DNA from: Catenaria anguillulae PL171 | Lineage: Eukaryota; Blastocladiomycota; Blastocladiomycetes; Blastocladiales; Catenariaceae | Length of the DNA stretch: 64,000 nucleotides | Assembly (NCBI GenBank): GCA_002102555.1 | Contig: MCFL01000022.1 | Location: 124,001 to 188,000, forward strand | Direction of reading: 5' to 3' | Shown: positions 9,301-21,100 of the stretch, one piece after another | How positions within the stretch are numbered: the first letter of the stretch is position 1 | How the letters are laid out: every line of letters starts with the position of its first letter | The notes under the pieces: generated by a model | What the model saw: only the letters and a program-made list of their open reading frames with translations | What the model was told of the DNA's origin: nothing | The model's database searches: none | Made by a program: the position numbers and the translations under genes

Positions 9301-11177
9301 GCTTGGAGGCATCGGGTGTTGCAACGGCTGCTGCGGCTGCTGAGGTCGAAAGCCGTGCTGTGGCATGTTGGACATGGGCTGCGTGCCTGGCGGCAGCGAT
9401 GCCATGTGCGGATGCATTTGGGAACCATTGGACGCAACGGGAATAAGCCCATATGGTGGTCGAGGCTGGCCGTTGGCGGCAAAGTGCGGGTTGAAAGCTG
9501 CAAGCTCGATCGGCGGAGGCGGTGGATGCGAGTCATAGTAGGGTGTGTCGGTGCCGCCAAAGTAGCGAGGAAAAGTGCGAACGTATTCGTCGGCGAGCCG
9601 GCGCGGGCCAGCAACAAACCTATCAACACATTGGAAACCTGTTTAAGCCAAGGAAAATGGAAACAAGCACAGACAATGCTTGTGAAGGACAGAAAGCGTA
9701 CCGTAATGAAACGCCATTCTTGCTCGAATTCTCTTCTGTCCCCTGCCGCACCTCGACAACATAGTGGTCGTTGGGCTGGCGAATCACATTGAGGAGGGCA
9801 TACTTGACGTAATCCAAGGATAGAGCGGCAGCACTGCTCGACTTGTCGGTACGCTTGATCTCGTTGCGATACTTGACCGATCGAACAATATGCGAGCCAT
9901 TGGGCAGACCTGGAACAAAAGCAAGAACCGTGTGAATGAGCGATCGGAAGCAAGCCGGGAGTAAACTGCCCTCATGGGCGTACGAATTGGTGGTCCTTTG
10001 ATTTGGCAAAACTCGACGGGCGCCTCATCCACCTTTTGTCGCTTTTGCCTCCATGATTGGAGCAAGTCGAGGCGAGCAGGGACAGACTGAGCGGGGTCGG
10101 CTCGCTTTCCCTATGTAACACCGCTCGCCAAAGTGCGTTAGCCGAGGTCGACGGGACGCGCGAGTAGAAAAGAGGGTGTGTAGAACGCAACATGTCGTAC
10201 AGGATCCATGAGCATCAGCAGCTCTAAATCCTCCGCGGCCGGTTTACTGCTCTCGGCATCCAACACGGCACACCTGTCTGCAGACCGCTTGATCGCTCGC
10301 CGCGTCCAAAACTTTGACTGGTTGAACTGCTCACGGTTCTTTCGTCGCAACACGTCCGTACTTGGGTCCAGGTCGAGTGGTTTGTTGGCCGCCTGGATTG
10401 GACAGGTCCAGTGTCAGCACATTGTGCCCCCCCGTCGTCACCAAGAAATAAGAACGAATCCATACCATGCGCCCTTCGATTTCCAACACATTCTTTTCCG
10501 TCACCTCTTTCCCACTCATGACCATCCACTTGACAATATGCGCTGCTGAGCACTCGGCGTGTACGGCAATGATGCGAACATCAATGGCCGGCTCGCCTGG
10601 CTCGCCGCCCGTGCCTTTGCAGGTGCCGAGACGGTGGTCGTGCAATTCGAGGTAGACTAGGTGTGTGAACGACGAGTGGGATGCGCGGCACAACACAACG
10701 TGCGCGCCGGTAAGCATTTTGAAATGAACGCATTGTGCGGGCGATGACGGTGGCAAAGAAAGACGTGAAAGGTACGAACTGGGATCGCTCATCGGGAGGC
10801 CAAGACCCACAAACATGTCGGTGAGTTCCGGTGGGACTTGCTTGCGTTGAATCATGGTCAGGAACAGCTTTGATGGCAAACACGGGTGGGTACATGGAGT
10901 GAGCAACCAGCGTGCGCGGCAGAGCTTGTCCAAGTGGCCAGGCAAGCATGTCGTACGTTCATAGCGGTCCCGTGCAAGTAAGCCGACTATTGAAAACGAT
11001 GAAGCATACGTGGAATAAATACAAGGCAAGTGAAACATGTAGCGGGCCGTCAATGATCGATCATCCCATGATCGTCGTCGGAGCTGAGTGTCGTAAAAAA
11101 AAAAAAAAACGGGGCCAACGGACCTCGCCGATTCGGATGGCCGAAGGGAACAGGTGTACGGGTAATGGTGCGCCCAT
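6320..11177 (-). CDS. Spt20-like SAGA coactivator subunit, Q/A/P-rich C-terminus
   Basis: Reassembling minus-strand exons gives an order typical of the Spt20 (p38IP/FAM48A) domain. A segment like [15 protein letters not shown] lies near 11170-11120. [21 protein letters not shown] lies near 10880-10815, and a VYLELHDHR strand near 10655-10625. An [10 protein letters not shown] segment is near 10400. [14 protein letters not shown] followed by [13 protein letters not shown] lies near 10210-10035. The rest (about 9640-6320) is disordered: Met/Pro/Gln-rich, then long Gln-Ala alternations and pure Gln runs, ending at the stop at 6320. An intron with a GTGAGG donor is clear near 7808-7700, and several more separate the N-terminal exons. 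Spt20 keeps the SAGA histone acetyltransferase complex intact in the nucleus. The start is uncertain: the ATG at 11177 is the first near the conserved domain. The Spt20 assignment rests on motif order, not on an alignment. Confidence 0.6.
6500..7050 (-). repeat. Gln/Ala-coding microsatellite tracts
   Basis: CAA/CAG runs (on + as ttg/ctg, for example 6510-6530 and 6558-6590) and a long alternating Gln-Ala block (about 6868-7030, units like gcttgagcctgtgcttgg) inside the Spt20-like gene. They are length-variable coding microsatellites typical of polyQ transcription factors. Confidence 0.8.
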
Positions 11178-12086
11178 GGTGAAAGTGAGGTTCGCGCAGT
11201 ATTCAAGTGAGAGCTTAAACGGAATGATGGCCACTCACAGGAAGGTCTGTGTGGGAAGCTTGCGGATTGGATGGCGGCAGGCCTTGTTGGTTGGATAAAG
11301 TGTCAAAAGTGGGGTAGTAGAAGCAGCACAGTCATGTGTAATGCCTGGGCAAACAAGAGCAAATGACTTGCACGGCGCACAGACAGCCGCCGCCGCGACT
11401 CTGTAGGCAAGAGGAGTGGACACAAGAACAAGCCCTCGAAGCGAGAGGCAGTGGGGCACAGGTTCGATGCGATACCTGGCGAGTCCGCCGGGATTCGGTT
11501 GTCAAGGATGGATGCTGGTGCGGAGAAGCGATTGCAGGTGGTCTGGATGGCCAGTGTAGTAGTAGAATCGGGACAGAGGAGGCCCAAGTGTCCATGGCAA
11601 TTTAATCAGGCGAAGAGAGGCACCATTTTTTTTTGTTCATTCATGTCCACCGTTGCGATGAACGCTTTCTCTCGTTTCGCTGGTCTCCGACCCAGTCACC
11701 ATGCCAAAATGTCACTCTGGGTAGATGACCGTGTGCATCCAACCACAAGTCGGACAGGGCGTCCATAGAAGTACTTGCGAGAACTGAGCCCTCGTAGAAA
11801 ATCGTGTATACAGTTGAAACTGCGGATTGTTGCACAGTGGGAATAGAAAGGAACGAGAAACGTGGACATGGACATGGGGGAATGGGTGCAACAATTGCTC
11901 CTCGCAACGAGGACGCGGCGGCCAATGGTTTCCACAAGATGTGGTACGGGGAGGGGGGAAGAGAAAAGAACGAATTAAAAGAGGGGGGGGGGGGACTGGA
12001 AAGCTAACAAGCTACAATTGCTCAATAAACAACAACACGAACACCCGCACAATCTCCCATGATTGTCGTCCACCCAACCTGTAAAC
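11178..12086. other. Intergenic region
   Basis: Lies upstream of the Spt20-like gene and downstream of the GTPase gene, both on the minus strand. An additional small 5' exon of the Spt20-like gene could lie near 11235-11300, where a GTGAGTGG donor-like sequence is seen. Homopolymers (a T run near 11626 and a G run near 11987) are present. The overlapping short frames here have no protein-like composition. Confidence 0.4.
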
Positions 12087-14526
12087 TCACCGATTCCCAC
12101 CTGCCTTGTCGGGCGACAAACTCCGTCCTACCATGACCCCAGGCGGCGCCGACCCAGCCCGCTTCCTCATGGCTCTGCCCACGGGATCCTCCACTCCACC
12201 TTGGTGCTCGGCATCCGTGTCGGCTCCACCGCCCACGGCCAATATCCTGCCCATGCACTTCATCTTGCCCGCCCTGCCCTCCCTCGCCAGCATGGTGGCT
12301 CCCAACTGCATCCACTCGGGCACATTCAAAAACTGGAACCGGACTTTTGCCTGGTCGCCCGTGCGCACACGCAAGTCGCGCTCAACCCACACGACACGTG
12401 CGGCTTGTCGCACACTACCGCAGTAGACGACGGCCGTTTGGCCCGGCGTCAGCTCGGACGCGTGGTACAGCATGTGCAGTTGGACATCAAAAGTCCAGGC
12501 GGCGGTCGCGTCCGAGGGCGTCGACACAAGCACCATGCCACGACGAAGATCGGCCGCAACCACGGTGAGCGGGTCCGTTGGCGTGGTTGGGTCGGGTGGC
12601 TGGTGCTTGTGTGCGTGCGATTGTCTGTATGGCGACGGCGGCGGCGACGCACTTGATTCATTGGAATGGATGGTGGGCGTGGCCGTGGGCGTGGACGTGC
12701 GTGCGATGGTGACTTTGCGTGGGCGAAGCGGGAGTGGCGACGAGTCTGCACTCGCTGCACTTCGCTCGGGTGGCGACACGGACAGAAGTGTGGTCGCGCT
12801 GTTCGCCGGACTGGCCCGTCGTGCTCCAGGTATTGGAATCCCACCTCTCGCACTCTCCGCCCCAATTGCCCCAATGGCCGAGGCTGCCGACGTGGCCATG
12901 GTTCCTCGCCGTCGGCTTGGACTGTCCGTCACCGGCATGCCTGCCACTGGCGCCGCAACGCCCTCCACCATCAAATGATGCGGCAGCACGTGAGGCGCCG
13001 GCTCGACGTACTTGATGGCGAGCGTGGCCGACTGGCCAGGCTTGACGTATCGAACAGGCCGGCAGAACCGGTGGATCGAGTGGACCTGGACCTTGCGGTA
13101 CTCGCCGTCCTCAAAGGGACCCAGCAATAGGGTTGGGTGACGCGTGTTGGAGCAAACGAGTGTGCCCGAGAGCAGCTGCCCGCCAACAATTGTTCCAACC
13201 GAGGGCACATCGTAGATATCGCGGATTTGGAACCGGACGTCCTTGTGTGCGAGGTCCTCGGCGTTGGGCGCAGGTGGGACTTGGAGAAGATTAAGGAACT
13301 TCACGAGGAGGTCCACGTTGGCGCCGGTTACAGACGAGAGGAGGAAAATGGGAACAACTCTGTGTAGGATAGAAAAATGTGAAGTTATGAGTGACGCGAT
13401 CCAGATAATGAAATGCAAGGCAAAGTACGTACCCGCCCGACCCGAAGTGTGGCATGGTTGCCACCATATCGTCCTCATTCTTCATCATACAAGGCACCAA
13501 GCGCGCACCGGGGCCCTTGATCACCGCCAACAGTGCTTGCAAAGTATTCTTGATGGACTCTGGTGGCGTGACATCAATCTTGGACACAACAATCAAGAAC
13601 GGGATCCGCAACACGAGCAGCAAGCCCAAATGCTCCTTGGTGACCTCGACAGGCTGGTTGGCGTTGACCATGACGAGCGCATAGTGTGGGTGGAGTGCCG
13701 AAATGCCCGCAACCGCCGTATGCATAAACTGGCGATGCCCGGGGATATCCGACAGGGCAATGATCTTGCTGGACCGCTCCACAATGTGATGCGAGGTGAC
13801 GACGGACGGGTTGGCGAAATTGACAAGTTTGCCCTCCGAGTCAAAGCCAATCAGTTCGTGTGCGAGCGACGAGGTACGACCGGTTTCGAGCTCGTGCTTG
13901 TGGTTGAATGCGCGCGAGCGGGCTTTACCAAAGCCGTTGTCGGGCTCCGAGTGGGTGAGGACGCCGAGCAAGGTCGACTTGCCAGAGTCGGAACCACCGA
14001 CAATCGCAACCTTGATTTCCAGAAAGTGCTCCTCCTCAACGCGTTTGCGGACGAGCACCTCGGCAACCATGCGTGACCCGGCGGCGGTGGTTGATGTTGT
14101 TGACCGTGCTGTTGGATCGTTAGGCGACGATGGCGAAGCGACCACGGAACCCGAATCCGTTAGTACTGGCGACGGCGTTACTGCACGCTTGCGCACAATG
14201 GAACAATCTGCTGACAACTTTGCGGCCATCTTTGTGAGCGTGGCAAACGACTCGTTGAGATCCTCCTCGCTCAAACCGACAAGTTGGCCGTCGTCAGCTA
14301 TCCCAATCTCGTACAAGGCCTCGCCGCCGCCCTCGCTGATGCGCCACTTCATTTGCGTGATGAGGTGCTCGAGGCGATCGGGTGAAATGTTGACGAGCTT
14401 GAGTTTGTATTCGACGTTACCTTGCTCGATTTCGGGTGGTAGGCCCTCGTCCATGGCGTGCTGGCCCAGAAAACCTGTGCGGCCCTTGATGACGCGGTCT
14501 TGCTTGGCGTCGGTTGGGTTGAACAT
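12087..14526 (-). CDS. GTPBP1/2-like translational GTPase
   Basis: Two exons (14526-13433 and 13359-12087) joined by a GTACGT...ACACAG intron give 788 residues. Residues 1-170 are a family-type N-terminal region plus a Ser/Thr-rich linker. The GTPase core follows: G1 GGSDSGKST (about 175-183), switch G3 DIPGH (about 258) and G4 SKID (about 314). Domain II begins after the junction (SSVTGANVDLLVKFL), with the beta-barrel segment VGTIVGGQLLSGTLVC and a KYVEPAP stretch. A long disordered Ser/Pro/Thr insert follows, then the last barrel, ending in a basic Arg/Ser tail. GTPBP1/2 proteins are EF-Tu/Hbs1-related and associate with stalled ribosomes or mRNA decay. The usual NKxD is SKID here, as in that family. 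The head of the gene faces the JmjC gene across 1.2 kb. Confidence 0.88.
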
Positions 14527-15738
14527 TTGTGGATGTATTTGCTATTGAGTATGATAATTGAAGAATCGGAGGAAGTACATAGGACGATAGTCGAATTCGA
14601 AGAGTCAGCAAGATTTGAGAGCCTGAGCGAAGGCGGCTGCGGACGGAATGGGAATCCGAACGTTTTGGTGACTGAGAAAGTAAATAGGTGTTGGAAAACG
14701 TGTCGATTCGGTTGGCGAAAACACGTAGGGTCGGAAAAGGAGTGTAACGGGTACAGCTTGGACGAGCGAGCGAGCGAGTGCGCGTGTCAATGCGAACTCA
14801 GTGAATGCAGATGACAGAGCCACGGCGTAATCGAGATGGTACAGAGGGGCGGTTGATGATGGTTTTGCACAAGCCTAAGGGGGAAAGTTACTGCCTTAAG
14901 TACATGAATGCATAGGGTAGCGATTCCAAGACGCTTTTACTGTACAGATTCTTTTCTTGAAGAGGCCAGGTCGTCGTCGTCATTGTGACACCCGATCCGA
15001 CCGGCCATGACCGCGCGAACGTTTGGCAGAGTCAGCGCTCGAGGTCCCTGGCGCAGCAGCGTGTCGTCGTCACATGACCTTGACTCAACAGCTTGGCTCT
15101 GTGACTGACCCAAGACCAACCTTACTGGACCCCATTTGCGAGCGCATATGCGTACCCAAACAGGGCTGTGGCAACACACGATGTGTTAACAATCTCAAGC
15201 ATGGTTGGGATTCGTCCGTCGTTCCAAGCCTGAGTAAGCTAACCGCCGAATCGTCGTGGTGAAAACGGTGGGCCAATTTGGAGCACATGACGGTAAATAC
15301 GTACCTTCAATTGACAACAACGCTCATCCAGGCGTGCTCCTTCCCAATGTAAACATGCTCTAGCCTGTGGTTCCATTCGCCTGGTTGGTGCGGTTGGGAA
15401 TGGGACCTAGGCCCCTTGGGAACGTGTCGCGTTTGGTTTGGAGCCACCAGCATCTCTGAAAGGATACATCTAGGCTCATGGCGGGAGGAAATAGTGGACT
15501 GCTGCTTTGAGAATGTGACTCATCGTGGAGATCAATTCTTGACCTTATGTTACCACGATATGCAGTCAGTAAGATCACCTGTAAATACCCCGAATTCGAA
15601 GCTGTGGGCTGGCTCTCGGCTGTCGCTGTCAGGGCAGCTGGTCATGATCGATCCATTACGAAAACTTGGCGGCAATCCATCCACCGTCCACCGTTCCATG
15701 GCCAGTATCCATTCACATTGATAATCCATGTAAAAAAG
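14527..15738. other. Divergent intergenic region
   Basis: A 1.2-kb space between the divergently transcribed GTPase (-) and JmjC (+) genes, presumably holding both promoters. Short open frames run through it without conserved character. No RNA gene is recognised. Confidence 0.4.
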
Positions 15739-16734
15739 ATGAAGTACCAATCCCCACTCGCCGCACCGCGCCCGCCGCCAACAATCGATGCCAAAGACTT
15801 GACGCCCGAGCTCTTTGCACAATATCGCAACCGGCGGCCGCTCCTGATCCGCAACCTTATCTCAGTCTCGCAGCTCGCCACATGGACCGGCCCAGACTTG
15901 AACGCCAGCCCGCTGCAGTCGGGCCTTGCCCGCGACCTTTTGCTGCCCTCTGCAGCCGCAGCGACCAATGACAATGACACGCACTCTGTCATGCTGGCTC
16001 ACGACGGTCGGGCGTTTGTCGATGACGAGCGCTTTACCCAACGCAAGCAAGTCTCCACGGAGGCCATTCTCGCCCATGTCACTCGGCCAGCGCCGCCTCT
16101 TGCGTCGCCCACGGACCCGCTCTCAAAGGACGCTGCCCTGGGCCCGGCCGACCGCATGTACTACCGTGCTGTGATTCCGCCCAACTCGGACCTGATGCAT
16201 TCGCTCCCGCTCAATACCATTCGCTCAGCGTGCCTGACATGCCCCGACCAAGACCGCATCAACCCGGATCTGGTGAAAGCCTGGGTCTCGTCGCCCGGAT
16301 GTGTTACCCCGCTGCACTTTGATTACTGCCAGGGCCTGCTGCTGCAAATCATTGGCACAAAGTTCTTTATGCAATTCGCAAAGGCCGAAACCATGGACAT
16401 GTATCCAAGTAATTCGCCCAACTTGCCGCGGCATGTCTCACGGGTCCCGCATGTGTCTGTGCTGTTTGGGATCGATCCACGTACGGGCGAGCGAGCCACA
16501 GGCGGGTTGGCGGCCGACCTGCGCGAGGTGGTGGATTGGACCGTGTCCAAGTTTCCGCGCATCAAGGAGACGGAGCCGTACGGCGTAGTGCTTGGCCCGG
16601 GCGATGCCTTGTACACACCGCCTGGGTGGATGCATGAAGTGGTCAGTGTGTCGGGAAGCGTGAGTGTGACGGTGCCGTGGGACATGACGGCCGAGGAGTT
16701 TAGCGAGATTCCGCCTTACATGATGAGGGATTGA
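15739..16734 (+). CDS. JmjC/cupin-8 domain protein (putative 2-oxoglutarate oxygenase)
   Basis: 331 residues in a single exon. The cupin_8/JmjC fold is indicated by the iron-binding HxD in TPLHFDYCQG (His about 193, Asp about 195). The distal His lies in PPGWMHEVV (about 298), after a DALYTPPGWMHE strand typical of JMJD5/TYW5/FIH-like enzymes. An N-terminal PLLIRNLI segment is also family-like. Members of this group hydroxylate proteins or tRNA using Fe(II), O2 and 2-oxoglutarate; the substrate cannot be told. The open frame extends 64 codons further upstream, but the ATG at 15739 is where family-like sequence starts. The gene ends 91 bp from the end of the convergent PPIL3 gene. Confidence 0.85.
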   Translation: MKYQSPLAAPRPPPTIDAKDLTPELFAQYRNRRPLLIRNLISVSQLATWTGPDLNASPLQSGLARDLLLPSAAAATNDNDTHSVMLAHDGRAFVDDERFTQRKQVSTEAILAHVTRPAPPLASPTDPLSKDAALGPADRMYYRAVIPPNSDLMHSLPLNTIRSACLTCPDQDRINPDLVKAWVSSPGCVTPLHFDYCQGLLLQIIGTKFFMQFAKAETMDMYPSNSPNLPRHVSRVPHVSVLFGIDPRTGERATGGLAADLREVVDWTVSKFPRIKETEPYGVVLGPGDALYTPPGWMHEVVSVSGSVSVTVPWDMTAEEFSEIPPYMMRD

Positions 16735-16825
16735 CATGTCTGTTCGATTGGAGTGAGGGCTCAATGTTTGTACATCATTGTGTGGACGGATACATTCAAC
16801 TCGGGTTTGACTTTGCTATTAATAT

Positions 16826-17675
16826 TTACAAGTTGAGCTGCTTTTCCGCAATTGGGTTGGCGTGAATTGTGACATTTCGAATGCGGACCTCCTTTGCCGG
16901 TCGGTACTTTGCGTCCACGGGCAGTTTTTCCAGCTCGTCAAGCGTCTCCCAACCGTCAATCACTCTACATACACGTACCAACGGGCAAACTGTCAGCGGC
17001 CATTTCGAAGGCCCAAGGAAGGACGAGAAGATGTCATTCCAGGAAAACGTACTTTCCAAACACGGTATACTTTGAATCCAAATGCGGCTGCTTGCTGTAT
17101 GTGATGAACCATTGCGATCCGTTACTGTTGGGTCCATTGTTGGCCATGGAGACGATGCCTCGGGCATTGTGCTGTGAAAAGCGGATAGGTCAATCACACA
17201 CAACGCAAGGGTCATCATGGCATGACGTGGGTCAGTACGACGAACCTTGAGCGTTGTGCGAATCTCGTCGTCAAACTTGCCTCCCCAAATGCTCTCGCCG
17301 CCCTTGCCCTTACCCGTCGGGTCGCCCGTCTGCACCATGAAGTCCTTGATGTTGCGATGCCTGTACGATGGCACAGGCTTGTCAGATACCCACAAAACAA
17401 CGAACAATCGACGTTTGCATGCTATGCATACCAGAGACATCCGTCGTAGTATCCAGAGGCACACAGGGCAAGAAAGTTTTCGGCCGTCTTGGGTACACTT
17501 TCGCAAAACACTTCAATCTGCGTGCGGGCGGGTACGGATCATGGATGAGCTTGGAAGTACATAGTCAAGGGTGATTCGAGATGGTTGCAAGAGTAGGGAC
17601 GGCGGCTGGGCTAGCCAGCGGCCGGGGTTGCGTTACCTTGATGTCGCCGAGGTCGGTATGGATCGTGACGCTCAT
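16826..17675 (-). CDS. PPIL3: Peptidyl-prolyl isomerase, PPIL3/Cyp10-type cyclophilin
   Basis: Five exons can be placed on the minus strand: 17675-17637, 17517-17432, 17360-17246, 17171-17053 and 16964-16826. All have GT-AG borders and matching phases, giving 165 residues (human PPIL3 is about 161). The protein starts [13 protein letters not shown]. It has the cyclophilin core [48 protein letters not shown] and [14 protein letters not shown]. It lacks any N-terminal targeting or WD/RRM extension, which fits the small spliceosome-associated PPIL3 type. The catalytic Arg (in HRNIKDF) and the FIT segment are present; Trp replaces the usual Phe in the GSQ(F/W)F position, as in related cyclophilins. 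Introns are short (about 70-115 bp). Confidence 0.93.
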
Positions 17676-18114
17676 TGTACGAATTGCATGGGGTATATTG
17701 CAAAAGGGAGCGAATGCATTGATTACAGTCAGAGGTTTTGCGAGAGACATTTGTGCCTTTGTCCTCCTCTGAGTCATATGACTTGTCCCCGAGTCGCAAG
17801 CAACAGGGGCACAGACCAACAGACCACCAACTGAATCACCCGGGAATGTTCATATATTGAATTTAGCCCGGAGATTGAACCCAGGAATGTGGCATACAAC
17901 CGCATTGACCGACATGTCAAAAGCCCGCGATACAAAATGCTTACCGCTCAAGCTCGAGGCAACAGAATTCAGGGGACAGGACTGACAACGACGGCCATGT
18001 GGCACACAAATGCAAGTCAACGCGTAGGTAAACAGAAAAGACGGTGACAAACAGACAAGAAAACGGTATCAAAACTGAACAATAAATAACATAAAAACAC
18101 AACACAACTCCCAC
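17676..18114. other. Intergenic region
   Basis: 440 bp between the PPIL3 start and the dynein stop, both on the minus strand. It should contain the PPIL3 promoter and the dynein 3' UTR. The part next to the dynein stop is A-rich on the + strand. No gene is seen. Confidence 0.4.
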
Positions 18115-21100
18115 TCACTCATTCGTATTCATGACCAAACACACACCCTGCAATACCCAATGACTCGGATGCTCCTTTGTCGCCAAATCCGCATCAAACA
18201 CCCACCCGACCCCTGCCGCATTCCTCCTTTGCTGTGTTGTGTATACGGGCGTCTTGAACGTGTTGATGAGCTTGAGCTTGGCCGCCTCAATGGGAACAAT
18301 GCGCAAAATCGGCAGCGGCTGCACCAGTCCCGACCCTGGAATCAACCGATCCAACCCACCAATGGCCGGGTTCCAACGAGCGCCCTCCAGGTACAGGCCA
18401 TCAATGAAGCAGCCCAACTGCGGCCGCTCCTGAATCTCCTTTGGCTCTTGATGTTCAGTGACAACCGTGTACAGCGTTGACCGATCGAGGGACCACCCGT
18501 TCTTGCGGCATGCGACTTGGACCAAGGCGGTCAAATAACTCTCGGGCACATGCAAACCAGAGAGCCACATGACGAGCGGCTCGCCATTCTTGATCCACGA
18601 TGTGAACTGCGCAAATCGGCGGTCAAAGTGCGTCATCCATGACCCGAGACCCTTTTCCGTTTGCGGTGCGAGCGACTTCCACATGGCCGGCAACGTGCCA
18701 TTGAACAAGTTGTTGGCCAGCTCGTCCAGCTTTTGTGACATGCCAATCTCACCCTTGATGGCGCGTTGCAAGTCGCGCAGCGTAGACGACATGCGATCCG
18801 TGAGTAGGTTCCATCGCTCGAGTTCTTGCAAGAGCACAATTTGCGTGGGAGTCGGCGTGCCAAAATGCTTGCGAATCTTGAGCACGTCGACTGGCGCTGG
18901 GATGCGTGCCTGGACGTCGCGTGCCGTGGCCGAAATGATGTCGTCGCGGGACAAGCCGCCGGCGCCAGCGGTCCGGCGCGGCTGCAAGGCAACCAGCTGC
19001 GACCACATGTCACGCACAAAGTTGGTCAAGTACCCGATTTCCGCATCCGGATGCAGGCCAAACACGTCAGGCGCATTGGTCAGCGGCAGGCTTTCCACAG
19101 CCGCCAAATACTCGTCGCGAGTGCCTTCAAGCGGCAGGCCATACTGGACGTGCTCGCTGCGGAAGAAGAAGAACCGCTGGTGTGTGTCAAACAAAAAGTC
19201 GCCCGTGTACTCTTCCAAGTAGGTGTTGACGACACGCCGGTCATACTCGTCCGTGACACGTCCGCCATATGTCGTCTCGCCAATCAAGTACCGCAGCGTG
19301 CTCCACGGAATCTTGGTCACGTCCAAGCTCTTGGCCAGATATGTTTTGAGAATCGAAAAGGAAACACGGAAGTCAGACTCGTTGAAGTCATACTTGACGT
19401 TCCAACCAATTTTGCCATATTTTGAGCGCTCTTGAACAACGGCATGGAAAACGGCGAGCACATAGGCGAGCGGGCGGAAGGCCGTGTGCGGGCTCTCAGA
19501 GAGCATTTCCTCGGTGATCCGGAAATAGGTTGAGCGTAGGTTGAGCTTGAGTCCATTGGGCGGCTCCGTGACGACCTTGAGCGACCGCTGAAGAATGCCA
19601 ATTGGGAATTGAGTGGTTGGTTCCGTGGTCAACCAGAGTCGGAAATCCTTGTGTGGCTTGTCAATCTTGTCGAGCACCTTCTCAAACTGGCGCAGCCATA
19701 CTGGGAGCAAGTGGCAATTTTGCAGCATGAGCCATTGGCCACGGGCCACCGCCGTGTCGAGCAACTGAAGTGCAATTGGACCTTGACCTTGACCCAGCGA
19801 CAAAAACTTGAGGCGATTGATACCAAAGCCTGATGATTCGGCCAGTTTGGCTACATCGCTTGCTGGATCCGCCCCCGGACTCAGAATAAAGACAACGGCG
19901 GTGGTCGGCGACGACTGCTCAAACACGGCCTGATAGTTGATGACTGGCGGCATGACGTACTTTTCGCCCATTTGACCAATGACAAAGTTGGTCGCGCCAT
20001 TGTACACGCGATCGGGTCGGAAGCAGCGGAGCAGGCACAGCGATTGGAATGGCGTCAAAGAGCCTGCCGAGGGCAATGGAGACGGAATGGCTTCTGGAGA
20101 CTCGTGCGCGGCCCATTTGCGCCAAGCTGGCTGATTCTGCTGAATGTGTGGAACCAAGGACTGGAATGTTGAGCTATCGCCCAGCTTGCACACGTCTTTC
20201 CACCCTTGAAGACTGATCCACTCGGGCCGCGTGAGTTGCGGCGCTTCCAACGCCGTGTTGCCCTTGAGGAAAAAGTCGAGCTCGGTTGCGTCCAGCTGGT
20301 CCTCGCCCTCCATGAGCTTGAGCGTCATTTGCAGTGAGAACATGAGCTTGTCGCGTTCAAACAGACCTGTGCACGCATAGTTGTAAACGGCATACTTGAG
20401 CGTGTCCATGATTTTGGCCAGCCGCTTGGAGAGGACAGGATCGGGCTTGGACTTGTCGAGCGACGAGTTGAACACTTCGAGGAAGGCCGCAAGTGAGTAC
20501 TCGTACATGGGATTGATGACAGACAGCTCGGCCAACACAAAGTACAAGATTGCGCCGCATTTCGCCACGGGTCGATATCCATTGCGCGACTGTTCCACGT
20601 CACGGGCAGTCTGGTTGGCGAGTACGAGCTTTTGCGCAATCTCGGTCGCCTTGGTTTTGGTCTCGTCAAGGGTTCGAATCAGCTCAGTGTTGTCGAGAAT
20701 CATACCCGTGGACGAGGCAAGCTCGCGGAGCAACGTGTCCTCGAGCTCCTTGAGCAACGTCTTGTTTGCACTCATCTCTTGCACCAATCGCTCGCGCTGC
20801 TCCTCCAATTCCCGCCGCTCGTGACTGACGACCACGTTGAGCAGCTGGTCTTGCAATCCCTTGAGCGTGACCGAATAGTTGATGACGGTGCAGCTACCAA
20901 ACACTTTGGCCGAGTAGACGGGGTTGGACAGCTTGGACGTCATGTAAAGCCGGAAGTTTGGATCGAAATCCACTTCCTTGTCGCCCAACACAATGAACCG
21001 TCGACTGCCCGCAGACTTGATGTTGCGGTCGAGCACATTGTCAATGACCGGGTCAATGTACTCGTCCACATCCTCAAACAAGAATGGGAACCCGTATGTG

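Noticed and set aside
11235-11990. Several short frames on both strands between the Spt20-like and GTPase genes
   Set aside because: Overlapping, non-ATG starts, no conserved residues; only a possible small 5' exon near 11.24-11.3 kb is worth testing.
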